From: Ulota crispa
Lineage: Eukaryota; Streptophyta; Bryopsida; Orthotrichales; Orthotrichaceae
DNA length: 64,000 bases
Assembly: GCA_963920765.1 (NCBI GenBank)
Contig: OY987243.1
Coordinates: 9,362,001 to 9,426,000, forward strand
Direction: 5' to 3'
In this document: positions 1 to 12,200 of the stretch, piece by piece
How positions within the stretch are numbered: the stretch's first letter is position 1
Layout of the letters: every line of letters begins with the position of its first letter
Notes under the pieces: model-generated
Told to the model about the DNA's origin: nothing
The model's input: only the letters and a program-made list of their open reading frames with translations
Databases searched by the model: none
Program-made: the position numbers and the translations under genes

Positions 1-117
1 GGGAGAAGGAAGTGACATGCATAACAAAACACACACCTAATTTTTTTGGTCCAAGGGTATTTGTGATATTTCTGAAAAAGTAGGGTCAAACTTAAGGGGT
101 ATTCATGAAATCTTCCC
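1..117. repeat. Right half of a foldback MITE, cut by the window edge
   Basis: This segment matches the right arm of the complete foldback element at 48966-49277 (shared landmarks include GGTCCAAGGGTAT, TTTCTGAAAAAG and a terminal ATTCATGAAATCTTCCC). The left arm would lie before base 1. No protein is encoded. By similarity to the complete copy it is a MULE-like non-autonomous element. Confidence 0.6.
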
Positions 118-1285
118 TTATTTTAATTCAATCCCTTGTCAAAAGTAAATGTAAGCTATAAGTGGTCAAAGCAAAATTACATAGCTTTTCATCTTGAATA
201 AAAGGGGGGTTACTCACCCTTTGTAAGCTTATTTTGGTTCAATGGAGTTTATGGACTAGTGTAATGATTATCCAAAAGTATCATTTTAAGACGTAACTCA
301 TTTTTTTAGGTCTTTGTCCAACGAATGGCAACTGTTTTAAAAATGCCTCCTTTTACCCTAGCATGAACACTACCTCTCAGTATGTTATTGTGATGAATGT
401 TTTTGCATTGATTTACATGTTTTATTACATAAAGAAGAAAATAATTAATATTGGAGCATTCATCAAGTTAGCAATTGAAAGAATAATAATAATGGATGAT
501 TCTACTTGAAGTCATAACAAAGTTGGTATTTGTGCATTTTGGCTTACAATCATGCACTTGGCTATGTGTTCCTGAAAAGACAAAAGTTAACATCTTTACA
601 CAAAAAATGAAAGATTCAGACCACTAGGCAAGTGCAATATTAAATATGGAATTAGCAGAAATTATTCTTTTCAAATTTCCTAGTTTTGCATATGTTTGCA
701 CAAAACCATTCCAATAAAAAGTGCACTTGGCTACGGGCAATATTAGAGAATTGTCTAGCCATTTACACCCCCAACAAATGTTGGAACTTGGCATTGTGCA
801 GGGACATACAAAGGACTCACAGAGTTGAGATGCAAAATTGCCCCAAAAGACAACTTAGTTCTCGAGGATGTGCATGAAAATGGAATATGTTCCAATCACC
901 TTGACCCTCTGCAGTCTACATTTACAGTCTTAATCCAAAGTTAACTACATGGCAAAACATTTGATAGCACAGACAAAGTCTGTATTGTAGCACTAATGCA
1001 CAATGGAACGGCAGTAGCACAACAGAACACAGCAATCCATGCATCTAAACTGAGAAAATCTTCTGAAATTGAAAGTTGCCAAAAGTACAGAATGAAAGCT
1101 CTACAAAAATAAGAAGGACCCCAGCTAATTTGAGCGAGGGAGCAGGAACATCCTTTTATGTAACAGACGAGAGATTTCCTACCAAATAACAAAAAAAAGC
1201 GCAACTGTAGGGCTGGAATGGTGTCATGTCAAATGCTGGTATGTTACAGTATTCACGTCACGGCTGAGAGTATCACCGGGCTCAT
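118..1285. other. 3' flank of CCaMK, no gene recognised
   Basis: AT-rich DNA downstream of the CCaMK stop codon. The part nearest the gene presumably holds its 3' UTR on the minus strand. The short open frames here have no recognisable domain and are treated as chance. Confidence 0.5.
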
Positions 1286-4200
1286 TCAAGCGCACTGGCC
1301 AGTGGGCTGGAAATGCGGCATGATGGCATTTTGTAAAGAGAGAGCATCTCGGAATTCTCCGTAGCTGATGTTGCCATCACCGTTGGTGTCGATCCGATCA
1401 AAGAGGTCGTCCATTTTCATTTTACAGATGTCTGCTGGCAAATAATCTTCCGGCAATGCCTACACAGCCAAGCCAACACTGGACAGCATCAATACCCAAA
1501 CAGCCGCAGGGGGAAATATAAAAACTGAAGTCCCCCCATGAGAGAGAGAGAATGCGTACAACAAACTGACTCTAGCAATGTGTAGTGAATCTTCACCGTG
1601 TGAACATTTCAGGAAATAAGCAGGAGAAGCCCAACTCTGTCATCTACAGAGGGCCATTTCTATGTTCAATTGAACCCTTAACCCCTGAACGGCCCAAAAG
1701 CCCTTTGCGGCCCTTTGCGGCCGTATGTACAGATATATTTGAGCTGCTCTAACTCTAAGGGCTTTCCAAATTTTTTTATGCATCCACCATCATACAACTC
1801 TTCAATATGTATGGTTGTAACACTTAATTTCCAGCTTATTCAAACTTCTGAATATTGGTTGCGACCATATTTGGTACCGTATCTCTATAGCCCAAGGGAC
1901 CTTCAGGGGTTAAAATTTCAAACCATCCCCTGCTTTTGGGTTGTAGCTGGTGAAGGCACCAATAGACAGTTTCTCATCATTGTTTGGATAGATTCTCATT
2001 TGTCTTCTTCCTGACATGAGATTTTTTTCTTAAAGCAATTTTTGTGACACACGCTACTTAAACATTAAAAAAAAATTGGTTGAAAAAATGGATGAAACCG
2101 CCATATGCCTCCAAAAGAAACATTATATAGGCCAGAATTTAGATGAAAGTTCTTCATATTAGCTGAATTTACAGATGAACGTGCCCACATATGGATAATT
2201 CTATCTATGTTTTCCTTACCTTCGTGCACTACCAAAATAAATTCCATGCTTCCTAGAGCAAAATCAGAGAAGTGATAAACCTGGGCGTTCCTAGCTTACT
2301 GTAGCAATTATGTAAAGTTCATGTAAGAGTGTAGCAAGTTGTGAGCGACAGGCACATACCCCGAGAACTGAAACCAGTTCGTCCTGCGAAATGAAGCCTG
2401 AATCGTCGTTGTCATACACCTGCGACCGCCGACAGAAGCTCTACATTTTGAATCCTTCCAAAGTCCTTTTAAAATCAAAGTAACAAAGCAAAAAAATTGA
2501 ACACACAAAGCAAGGAGTTTAACAAACCCACGTGTTTGATACAAAAGCAGTGAAAAAATGGCAGAATAGACTTGACTGTGAAAATTGTGGTTTTCAGTAA
2601 AACCAGGCTGGTTCAGAAACTTTTAGATTATGTTACACGATTTTTTTTTCATAGTTCAAACGAAAGCCTCCCCATAACAGCAGAAGTGGTGCAGTTTACC
2701 TTAAAGCACAAATGTAAGGCATCTTCATCACGCGAGGTTCGCATAAGAGAGAACCCACAGATAACTTCCCGCAGATCTATCCAACCGTCGTGGTTATAAT
2801 CAAACAGCTCAAAGATGCGAGGCCCAAGTGGCACCAAGCCATCCAAGTTGATCGAATGCAAAACCCTCTGAAATTCTTCCAGCGTCGCCGTCCGTCCATT
2901 CGCTGAGCTGTACACCACAAAAGCATAAGCACAACAGAAATCCATACACCCCTCATAACAACACAAATCGCATGAGCAACAGTTGTTTGAAAATAGCAAA
3001 ATCGAACTAATCCAAACTGGAGGCCAAAACCCTAAAAAATAAAACGGGGGTTACATACTCACAGCAGAAGAATGGTTCAACATAAGGAAGTGTTTGACAA
3101 AGGCACAAAATTGCATACATATTCAAGAAATTGGTTCGGAGGGCATCCAACTCAGACGTGGAAAGGGTCCGTTCTCCGAGAATCTCCTTCAAATACTTGG
3201 TGCGCAGCGTAAACTTTGTCCTGACAATACTGGCATACGCCGCGGCACGAAACTTGCGTCGCGCGTGGAACGATTGGAAACGCATGAGTACGTCTTCGTG
3301 GATCAGGTCCATGCTGGCTACGGCACCTGTCACCCATGGGTGTGACAGTAACTAGGCATCCGTCATTGGTGCCCTGTCAGAAACCTGACTCTCACACTTT
3401 CATCACATTCTCAAAAAAAATCTATGAGTGCATAAGTTATCCCGTGTCACCGTTCATGTAATAGCATGAAAAAAGTTAGGTTTCATCAATATGCCTGAGA
3501 ATAGTTTGCTTTTAGGGTATGTTCACACTTGTCGTTAGGAGGGATATTAGCAATATGAATGTATCCTAAATATGAATGTATCCTAAAGATGTGTCCAAAT
3601 GCATCTAATTTTCCTTTGCTACTACCCCTCTCAAGACCAAGTGTGAACACACCCCCTCTCAAGTGCCACTGTGGCAGAACTATTGAAATGATTAGTATTA
3701 GGGGCATCCTTCTTCGAAATGCGACACGTAAGAAGAAGGATGGGTGTCAAAGAAAGATGTCAGAGGATTGGAGCATTTTGATACCCTGAATGGCCAAGGT
3801 TTTAGGGTTAAGAAAGACCTGTCAAGGGTTTTGGGATGGCAAAAAAGCATACCTCTCCAGCAGAAGGACGCGCGAGCGGATCTACCGCCAATAATTTCCG
3901 AATGAGCTCCTTGGCGGTCATCGATATGCCACTCCAACTGTCTTCTTCCATATTGTAGGATCCTGTCAGAATTCGGATCTGCTTGTCCCGCGAAGTCTTT
4001 GCACGGAATGGCGGATGCCTGCACATGATGAATGATTTGTTGGATATCAGCAGCTGACTTCGTGCTCGAGTGAGCAATTCGAAATTAGGGTTTAGTGCAA
4101 GTGGGGTTATGTGGGGTTATGTGGGGTTACACACCCGCAGAGGAGAATGTAGAGAATGACGCCAAGCGACCACATGTCATTGGCGGGGAGCACTTCCGAG

Positions 4201-4811
4201 AGGCGGAGCTGCTCGGGGGCCATGTAATCGATGGAGCCAAAGATGCCCATGACGGCATTGGTGACGTTGTGAATGTAGCTGAGCCCGAAGTCCATGAGCT
4301 TGAGCGACGAATCCGGCAGGGGATCTACGTACAAGCAATTCTCCGGCTTCAAGTCGCGGTGCACAATGTGCGCCTGATGCAGCGAGCACAGCCCGGCCGC
4401 AATCTGCCGCACGACCGCGGCGGCGTCGCGCTCCGAGTAGCGCTCCTTGGCCACAATGCGGTCGAAGAGCTCGCCGCCCTTGCACAGCTCCAGCACCAAA
4501 TGCACGGCGCCCGCGTCCTCGTACACGTCGATGAGGTGGATGACGTTGAGGTGCGGCGTCACCACGTCCACGATCCGCATCATGACCAGAATCTCGTTCT
4601 TCACGAGCGCCTCCGCCTGCGACATGGGATGATGCTCCCCGCCATGGCCGGGCTGCTGCGGTGCCTTGATGCCATAGCCGAACTTCTTCAGCGTCTTGAT
4701 GGCCACTTGAAGCTGGTCGAACTTGCGCATGCCCAGTCGCACCACCGAGAATCCGCCCGTGCCCAGCACTGGCCCCACATGAAAATCGTCAGCCAGCAAC
4801 CTCCGACTCAT
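1286..4811 (-). CDS. CCaMK: Calcium- and calmodulin-dependent protein kinase (CCaMK/DMI3 type)
   Basis: Six exons on the minus strand: 4811-4135, 4018-3853, 3351-3119, 2907-2700, 2419-2360 and 1459-1286. All have GT/AG borders and join in frame to 505 aa. The kinase domain comes first: Gly loop GTGGFS (17-22), Lys39, HRDLKPEN with Asp153, DFG 174-176 and APE. A calmodulin-binding/autoinhibitory segment follows (about 304-326, FQSFHARRKFRAAA). Three visinin-like EF-hands have intact loops at 395-406, 431-442 and 472-483. In this family the kinase decodes nuclear calcium spiking and phosphorylates CYCLOPS in the common symbiosis pathway. Three EF-hands plus a calmodulin site separate it from CDPKs, which have four, and from CaMK-like CRKs. 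The family's key autophosphorylation Thr (Medicago T271, Lotus T265) appears as Ser253 in DSWSGIS. No disabling change is seen. The start ATG at 4811 lies just before the glycine loop, as in homologues. Confidence 0.95.
3516..3655. repeat. Small foldback element in CCaMK intron 2
   Basis: Arms GGGTATGTTCACACTTG and CAAGTGTGAACACACCCC face each other about 140 bp apart. No coding capacity. It sits inside the intron between CCaMK exons 2 and 3, and no target duplication is clear. Confidence 0.5.
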
Positions 4812-5400
4812 CTCGCCCGATCACCAGCCCGGCTGTTCCTCAATCTCTCGGCGCTCTAGCTAGACTTATCTCTCACACCACCATCACCACTCCGATGAAT
4901 GCATGCATGCCTGCATCGACAACCACGATGATAGCTCCGACAGTTGCAGTAAACAGTAACAGCAACCCTTGATCAACTTTGAATATAAAAAAATAGGGAA
5001 TTCCGGATCGAACCTGATCCAAAAAATTCGCCGCACAAATTAATGAGCGTTGCAGGTAGCTTGCACGGCTAGACTGGCTGATTGTTCGCACCTTCATGAT
5101 GAGCTCGGAACCTTGGATAGGGTGATTCGACCGACCACCAGCAGTCCAGTTCAAGTCTAGAAGCAGCGTATATTGCTCTTTCAGCGATCGTTTGATCACT
5201 TTGGGGGTGGACCGGGGGCTGGGCCTTGACCTATTCTGAGGGCGAGGATGGAATCCTGGAGTAGGTTCGTTGCGGTATTCTTCTCGCACTCCGAAGAATG
5301 CACCTGTGGTCCCACTCATAAAATGTGTGGCTTTTCCAAAATAGCTCACGGTGCTAAAACCATCACTATGATCAATATGATGCAGTCTGTGTGCTAAACC
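4812..5400 (-). other. 5' flank of CCaMK, with an unassigned open frame
   Basis: Sequence upstream of the CCaMK start codon, presumably its 5' UTR and promoter. A minus-strand open frame of 158 codons runs through 5349-4873, but its product (a basic N-terminal half and a hydrophobic C-terminal end) matches no family I know. It may be leader sequence that happens to be open. No promoter element can be assigned with confidence. Confidence 0.3.
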
Positions 5401-7065
5401 TGATATTCATCACTGCAAATGTTCACAGTTTTGTCGCGTTTAATACATTCGGTAAATGCTGACATTTTGCCGAAATCTAATCACATCTGAAAGGCACTGT
5501 TTTCTTGCTTTCCTGCTTTCCGGCTTTCCTGCTTTTCTGGAGTTGCTTTCGATGCCTACAGCAACAATTATCTTTGTTTTGTTCGTTTGGATTCTAGCCA
5601 GGCAAATCAGCCAGCCTCTGTTTTTATTGGCAAAAATTTGCCAGTCTTTCTTCCTGTTGACCTGGCAACTTAAACACTAAAAAAAAATGAGAGGGGAAAA
5701 TGGACGAGCTCCCCAGTCCCCAGTCCCCACTTCCCTTGAAGGCTTGAACATTAGCGTTAGATTCGCCATTTTTCGGATGAAGGTTAAAATCCATAGCTGA
5801 TTCTGGTGGATGAATGTGTAGACATGGATGATTCTGCCCATTCTGTTCCCCTAGCCGGTACAGTAGTGCGAAACAAGAACAGTGAAACTGTGAGGCAAAA
5901 CACAAAGGATGTGTAGAATGGAAGTGTAGTTTAAAAAATAATCAATCATCAACAAATAAATTAGCAAACAGATTTGTTTATTCTGATATCCTGATAATTG
6001 ATGAAAATAAAATCAATCACGAGTAATTGATGAAAATCAAATAAATCGTGAGTAAATTGACACAATAATAAAATAAATCGCGTGTAAATTACTTTTTGAA
6101 GCTTTGCTACCAAATTTGTGATAAAGATAAAGTAAAATTGAAAAAAGCTCAATCAAAATCCAAAATATAATCAATTCAAGAACGAATTTATTGACACTAA
6201 GATATACAAGTATTAAAAAATAGCAGTAGTTTTTTTTATCACAAATTTCTTTTTTAGGAAAGCTTTTTGGCTGAAGTGAATTTTGAGATTTATCCACAAT
6301 AAAAGATTTTTAAAAACCTATATGTTAGCTTTGCTATTACATGCACCACATGATCACTAAGTTTTGATTTATGACAATGATCAGTTGCTTGCCATTTATA
6401 CGGTGACCGTTGATGTTATAAATTGTTTTCATTGTTGTCACTAGACAATGCGTCTATAGACAATGATTTCTTAGAAGTCTAACAATTTAGCATATTTTAT
6501 ATTCTGCATTATTTTGTATTTTTTTACTAGTTTTTAATTAATAATTTGTAAGTTGAATTACTATGGAAATGATTCAGTTGGTTTGAGATGTTTTCATTAA
6601 ATAATTTTTATTTTGGTCTTTCAAAACATTGTTATCATGTGATGATAAAGTTGAATTCCTTTCTCTATTTCTTTTTATCAAAATTGTCACCACAATTTTA
6701 TTCTTGATCTTTAATATGTTTATTACTTAGGAGCTTATGAATATGCAATTTAAAATTTGTTTTGAAAATTAAGTCTTCACAAACATCGATTTTGAATTTA
6801 TTTGAGGTAACTTAAATGTAATATTGAGTGTAGTATTTATTGAGTGTTTGACCACTTCTTTACTTTTTAAGTGTGTCATCATCAACCATAATAAAAAAAA
6901 AAGCTGGATTGACTTTTGATGACTCAAAACAATGCAAATCGACAGTCAAAGACTTTTGAATGCACAGGATGTAAAAAGCTTTAATATATAATATATATAA
7001 TACATATACATTTATATATTATTTATTTATTGTTGGGCCTTGAATGTCCTAGGACCCTGGGGACC
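5400..7065. other. AT-rich intergenic DNA, nothing recognised
   Basis: Very AT-rich from about 5930 to 7030, with short direct runs such as repeated AATAAATCGYGAGTAAATTG units near 6025-6090. No gene, RNA or element boundary could be supported. Confidence 0.5.
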
Positions 7066-7067
7066 CG

Positions 7068-7382
7068 GTTCACACTAGCGATTGGCTGAAAATTTCTCCA
7101 ATGTGATTGGTTGAAATTTGGCTTTTCTCCAATGTTGGGTTCAGACTACGGGTTTGTCCGGTACTTTTACATCCATCTTTACCACCTTGGGGACCACCAT
7201 ATATAGCCACGTCAGCAACCAAGATAGTGAAGATTTGGGGCCTGCTCCAAGGGTGGTACCCAACTTGTTTAGCAAAGGCACACTCTTGGATGACACGCAA
7301 TTACATAGAAAAGTTTCTATTGGACGAAACACCGAACAGGATGCCAATTTTTGTGTCTCCACCAATTGCTAGTCTGAACCAG
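7068..7382. repeat. Foldback element, GGTTCACACTAGCGATTGG termini
   Basis: GGTTCACACTAGCGATTGG at the left faces CCAATTGCTAGTCTGAACC at the right, about 315 bp overall. The termini resemble the harbinger-like element at 17384-17856 (GGTTCCCACTAG). Both strands are open over about 80 codons, but no domain is recognisable, so the frames are treated as chance. Confidence 0.5.
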
Positions 7383-8107
7383 ACCTACTACAAAAACAAA
7401 TAGGCAACAAATACTCCTCCCGTGTGCAGCTTGACAAAATATGTCTTTAGTCTTCTCTTTGTGTTGGTGATCGTGCGCTACCAAAGCTGGTTGCTTTTAA
7501 ACAAACTTATAACTCACTCTTATTTTGTTGATTTTATATGCATACAAATATTGTTGAAATCTCCGCAACCTTGGCAAGCACGTGATCAAGGAAAAATGAG
7601 AAAGGGAGGAAGTGTAAGCCCTCAACTCTTGCTGAAGGGTTAAAATTGAGCTACAAATTCTACAATGCTGCACTTTAAGGAGTAAATTACAGTAAGGGGT
7701 AAATTACAGTAAGGGAGGAGGCTCAAATTTCGATTGAGCATTTAGAATTGCTCATGTAGAGCTACCAAAAATAGTGCAAGAAGCTTTGTAAATGGATCAA
7801 ACTCTTTATGTTAAGCAATTGTTCTTGTACATGCATAATTTTAGGGATTCAACATATTGACAAGAGATACTTTTTAGTGTGATTATTGGTCATAATTGTG
7901 TTGAGTTTTGTCTTTGAGTAAAATATAGGTATATGTCATACTAAAAAAAGAAAATCATATTTCCACTTATACTTTGAGTATTAGAATATGGAATGGGTGC
8001 TTGCACGCTTTAAAAGGACTTATTTCACCATCCTCAATTTAGTAGTGGAAATTTTTTGGACTCATGTGCTCTATTTACAAACCGCTTTTAGATCATGAGT
8101 GCTACAA

Positions 8108-8282
8108 CACTACAAAAAAAAGATGCTTTCTTGACTAAGCACTATGACTGCCGTGAGTCATTTTGGACAATCCATAATGACTCATTTTGGTCATTATGAC
8201 TGCCATGAGTCATTATGAACTATCCAAAATGACTCACGGCAGTCATAGTGCTTAGTCAAGAAAGCGTCTTTTTTTTGTAGTG
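8108..8282. mobile_element. 175-bp CACTA-like palindromic MITE
   Basis: Almost the whole element is one inverted repeat starting CACTACAAAAAAAAGATGC and ending GTAGTG. CACTAC termini are typical of plant CACTA (En/Spm) MITEs. CTACAA flanks both ends (8102-8107 and 8283-8288), which is longer than the 3-bp duplication usual for CACTA, so the exact boundary is uncertain. Confidence 0.65.
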
Positions 8283-8518
8283 CTACAATCTATGATCAAG
8301 AATAGCAACCTATGCAACTTTTTACTTTGATAAATTATAGACAATTCATACCAACTCAAAATAAAACAAAATAAATGGCTATAGAATTGTTTCTTCTTTG
8401 ACTTTCTACCAAACGCATTTCCAAGCTACCAAGCTGGTTTGATTTTTCCACATGTGTCCGCTTTCCTTTAGATGGTCAACTCATGAGCCTCCTATCTTAC
8501 CACTACTAAGGTAGACAT

Positions 8519-8725
8519 ATCCATTCCCAATCATTGAACATAATGCTACTTATATGTACACCAAGTGTACATTTTGGGTCTCAAATCTAGGTAGGTCCTA
8601 GATAGCTTATCTTCTTTGCCATAGAGGATAAGCTATGTATGGCTTGCTTAGATTTGCGATCCAAAATGTACATTGTATGTACATATAAGCAACATTGGGG
8701 TCAATGATAGGGAATGGGTATCCTT
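8519..8725. repeat. Foldback element, ATCCATTCCC termini
   Basis: ATATCCATTCCCAATCATTG at the left faces CAATGATAGGGAATGGGTAT at the right. Further inverted matches lie inside (ATGTACACCAAGTGTACATT against its partner near 8665). About 205 bp, non-coding. Confidence 0.6.
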
Positions 8726-8771
8726 CCAGTTTGCTACATACAAATTCACCAAGTTTGAGCCAAAAGACCTA

Positions 8772-9184
8772 AGGTAGCGGCACCTAAAAGTAACACTAGC
8801 CGTTTAGTAACATCTAAAAATAAACTTAAAGTTGTGCGCTCTTGCACCCATACAAGACATGCAAGCACTCAAACCAAATACGCAAGTTAACATAGGATAC
8901 AAAAATTGTGTAGGTGACGGTTTAGGATTGCATGTGACATGATCTTTTTGTTGTTGTGACGTAGTCTTTTTGTTGGTGCTTTTTAGGGTCTAGTGTCCAC
9001 AATAGGATAATCTAAGGAGTTACCTTCAACAATGCGTAATTTACTCTTACAGTCTCATAAAATTCCAAAAACAATTTTACTTGCGTCTGTGCCCATTTCC
9101 TAACAAGCGGATGCCATTAAAATCTCAAAAGATCCTCAAAATCACCACAGCTGAAGTAAGTGTCAGTTTTAGGTGCCGCTACCT
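8772..9184. mobile_element. TA-flanked foldback MITE, AGGTAGCGGCACC termini
   Basis: A 413-bp element with termini AGGTAGCGGCACCTAAAA, and TA on both sides (8770-8771, 9185-9186). Duplicate copy B has no such insert between its matching flanks (near 17890-17900), so this is an insertion into copy A. TA duplication fits the Tc1/mariner mode. No transposase frame is present. Confidence 0.75.
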
Positions 9185-9237
9185 TAGTTGGAGGCACCAA
9201 AATTCTATTGCGCATCACTGATGAAAGCCTTCACAGG

Positions 9238-9266
9238 GCTTAGGGTTTAGGGTTTAGGGTTTAGGC
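9238..9266. repeat. Telomere-type TTTAGGG repeat at the end of RING-CH copy A
   Basis: About three and a half TTTAGGG units. They are shared in shorter form by copy B (17946-17964), so they predate the duplication. In copy A the reading frame runs into them. Confidence 0.85.
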
Positions 9267-12200
9267 ATAACAACCCACGACCAGCGTCGAATTCATCTTT
9301 CCTGTATAAGATGAGAGCGACGATCAAATACAGAGCCCCAGCAACTGCCGCAGCACCAAGCACCACGATCACTGCTACTCGGACTGAGGAATGTCGACGT
9401 CCTCTAGTATCCACGAAGATCTGGCGCGACATGTACCGCAAGAGCTTTCTTTTATGTATAAGCTCGACGAGCTCGTGGTACGTAGCAGCGCTCTCCAGGT
9501 CAACATGGGGCGGATGAGGAGGCAATCTCGATGCCAGTGCTTTGAGGAGAATGTCACGCCCCTGGTTTTCATGATCGCCCACTGCTTGCTCCACTACCAG
9601 CTGCGTTGCTGGATGCAGGACGGTACTGCAATGTCCAAAAAATGATTCAGACTCGGAATCAAAACCACATTGAGAGAAATTCAACTTATTTGAGCCACCC
9701 TATATCACACCAAGTAAGAAGAGATGTGATTTGGTAGACGTTTGTATAGTCTGATGTTTGTGGCTGCATTGAGCCTGTATGGACAAAAGAGTCTGATGAT
9801 TGTGGCTGCATTGAGCCTGTATGGTCAAAAGAGTCTGATGAAATGTTTCAAATGCCCTAAATTGCCCTCAAAATGCACTAGAATGTCTCAATTGTGAGAC
9901 TCTGTGCGGCTGTAGTGCAAGCTCTAAAAACTGAACCTGATTTAGATTTGGAATTTCAGTGGGATTGTTATTGGGTATGAGTTATGCATTTCAGGTTTTG
10001 GAGCTCAAGTGCACAAGCTCGACAAACTAAGGTAGGAGGCTCATAAACCGTTCATTTAAGGGCTGAAACTGGATTTTGGGGGAGGTGAAACTTTTGAAAT
10101 ATATTCTAGGAGATTTTCCTTCAAAGATAAGAGGAATTGGCATCTAACTCAAGCTATTTCATATTTTTGGAGCTTTGTGAACATAGTTATGAAGTATTAA
10201 AGTTGCAATGCATAGGGCTTTAAAACCGTCCACCTCCTCAAATGTACACCACTTGTACATTTCTAAAGCATGTGTAAAGAACATACATTTGAGAAAGTGG
10301 ACGATTTTAATGCCCGGACAGTTTTAGAGCCTCCTACCTTATGACTGGTAACATTGAAAGTTTGAAATCCTAAACCCTGAAACCTTTAACCTTAAACTCT
10401 ATAACTCTAATATCCTAAAATCTACAACTTTAAATCTTAAAAAGACATTTGATTTTGTTTGAATTGTCAACCACCACTAAATCAAAAAAAATTGTATTAA
10501 AAAGCACAATATTGAAATTGATGGACATTTGACTACATTAGCCGTGCAGGGTGAAAAATTTCACAGTGAAGACACTCACTTGCATAGTTCACACGTGAAG
10601 CATTTATTCAGAATCATTCTCAATCCATACCACATAAGGATGCAATTTCTGTGCATCATGCTCATGTGACCTTTACAGCTGCAACGCAACTCAATCAGAT
10701 CATCCACATTACCATCTTCTTCTTCTCCCTCAAAGCATATCCTGTCATGCAAAATGATTTATAAGTTGAGTCCATCAAGAGCCAAAGCCCAACATTCAAA
10801 AGTTGTGATGACCTAACTAGATACAGAGAATGATTGCCGTTTCATTGATACAATGCACATAGAACATCAGTATATAAGTAATAGTTAAAGTTAATTCCAT
10901 ATTTGGTTTGTTGATTAAAAATTAGGCAAAATTACAAATAGGGGCATGAAAATGTAAAATATTACAAATAGGGGCGCAGTTTCAAAATAATTACAAATAG
11001 GGGCACAATTTTAAAAAGTATTGAAAATTTTTGTATTTTTTTGTTTTGTTTGGACGTTGGTTGATTTAGACACATCACATTAAATGTTAGCTCATTTCCA
11101 AAAATTTTAAAGACTCTCCAAATCAAGCCTAACTAAAGACATTTTAGTAAAGGGGATGGCAATCTTTGGAGACTTTTAAGCTTTTTGGAAGTTAGCTAAC
11201 ATTTGATGTGATATATCTAAATTAACCAATGTCCAAACCAAAAAAAAATTACAAAAATTTACAGTTTTTTTGAAATCATGCCCTTATTTGTAATTATTTT
11301 GAATTTGCACCCCTATCTGTAATATTTTACGTTTTCATGCCCTTATCTATAATTTCCCCTAAAAATTAAGACATTCAATTGCAAAAACTTTAGATAAATT
11401 AGGACATTCAAGTGTCCATTGCTCTAACAAAGACAAGATTCTAATTGAGTGACTTGAAACTTAGTTTGCATATTCATCCATTTTAATTTTTAACAAGTAT
11501 AACTTTATTGACAATTAGCGAACAACATTGCAAAGATCACAAGGACCACCTACTACTGTGGAAATCTCACCGAAGTCAGAAATGAATCTGACATTCAAAC
11601 TTAATAATTTTGCTAACTATATGGATTGCATAGAATTGTGGTCTCATACCTACAAAAATGAGGCTCTGGAATAGATATGGTATGATCCGATTTCTCCCCT
11701 GCCCCAATCCGCTGACCATCACTGCCACCATGCACAAAATTCCCGCTTGTAAGTATAGCAGACGCATTTTGAAATCATTAATTGCAACTCCAGCACTAAA
11801 AAAGCATGTGCATTGTGATGGATCCATCATTGGCAACAAAAGATGATTGACATGTTCCATCACATAATTCCTCCTCCTATCATTCATTTATATACATTTG
11901 CTTTTGATTTGAAAACCGTATATTCACTTGACTTAATTTGCAGCTGCTACATATTGTCTATATGGCCAAAGTTTCAAGAAACTGGATTTTTCAGGAACCT
12001 TTGAATTATACATATTTGTCACAACAAAAGTAAAAGTAATACTTTTCTCCTTAGCTAAGTTTTTTCATTGAATGTTGTTTAGTTGCAACTTTTTTATGAT
12101 CCTAGACTAAATCATGGTCTCTAAATCCAAATCTGAATTCAAAATTTTCAAATTCTGTTTTTTCATGGTAGAAATCTAAAATTTACCCCAGGGGGTGTGC

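Noticed and set aside
4095..4859. A 254-codon plus-strand open frame
   Set aside because: It lies antisense to CCaMK exon 1, whose kinase motifs are beyond doubt; GC-rich coding DNA often leaves the other strand open.
9238..9266. True telomere or chromosome end
   Set aside because: Only three to four TTTAGGG units inside a gene, shared with the paralogue; it is interstitial.
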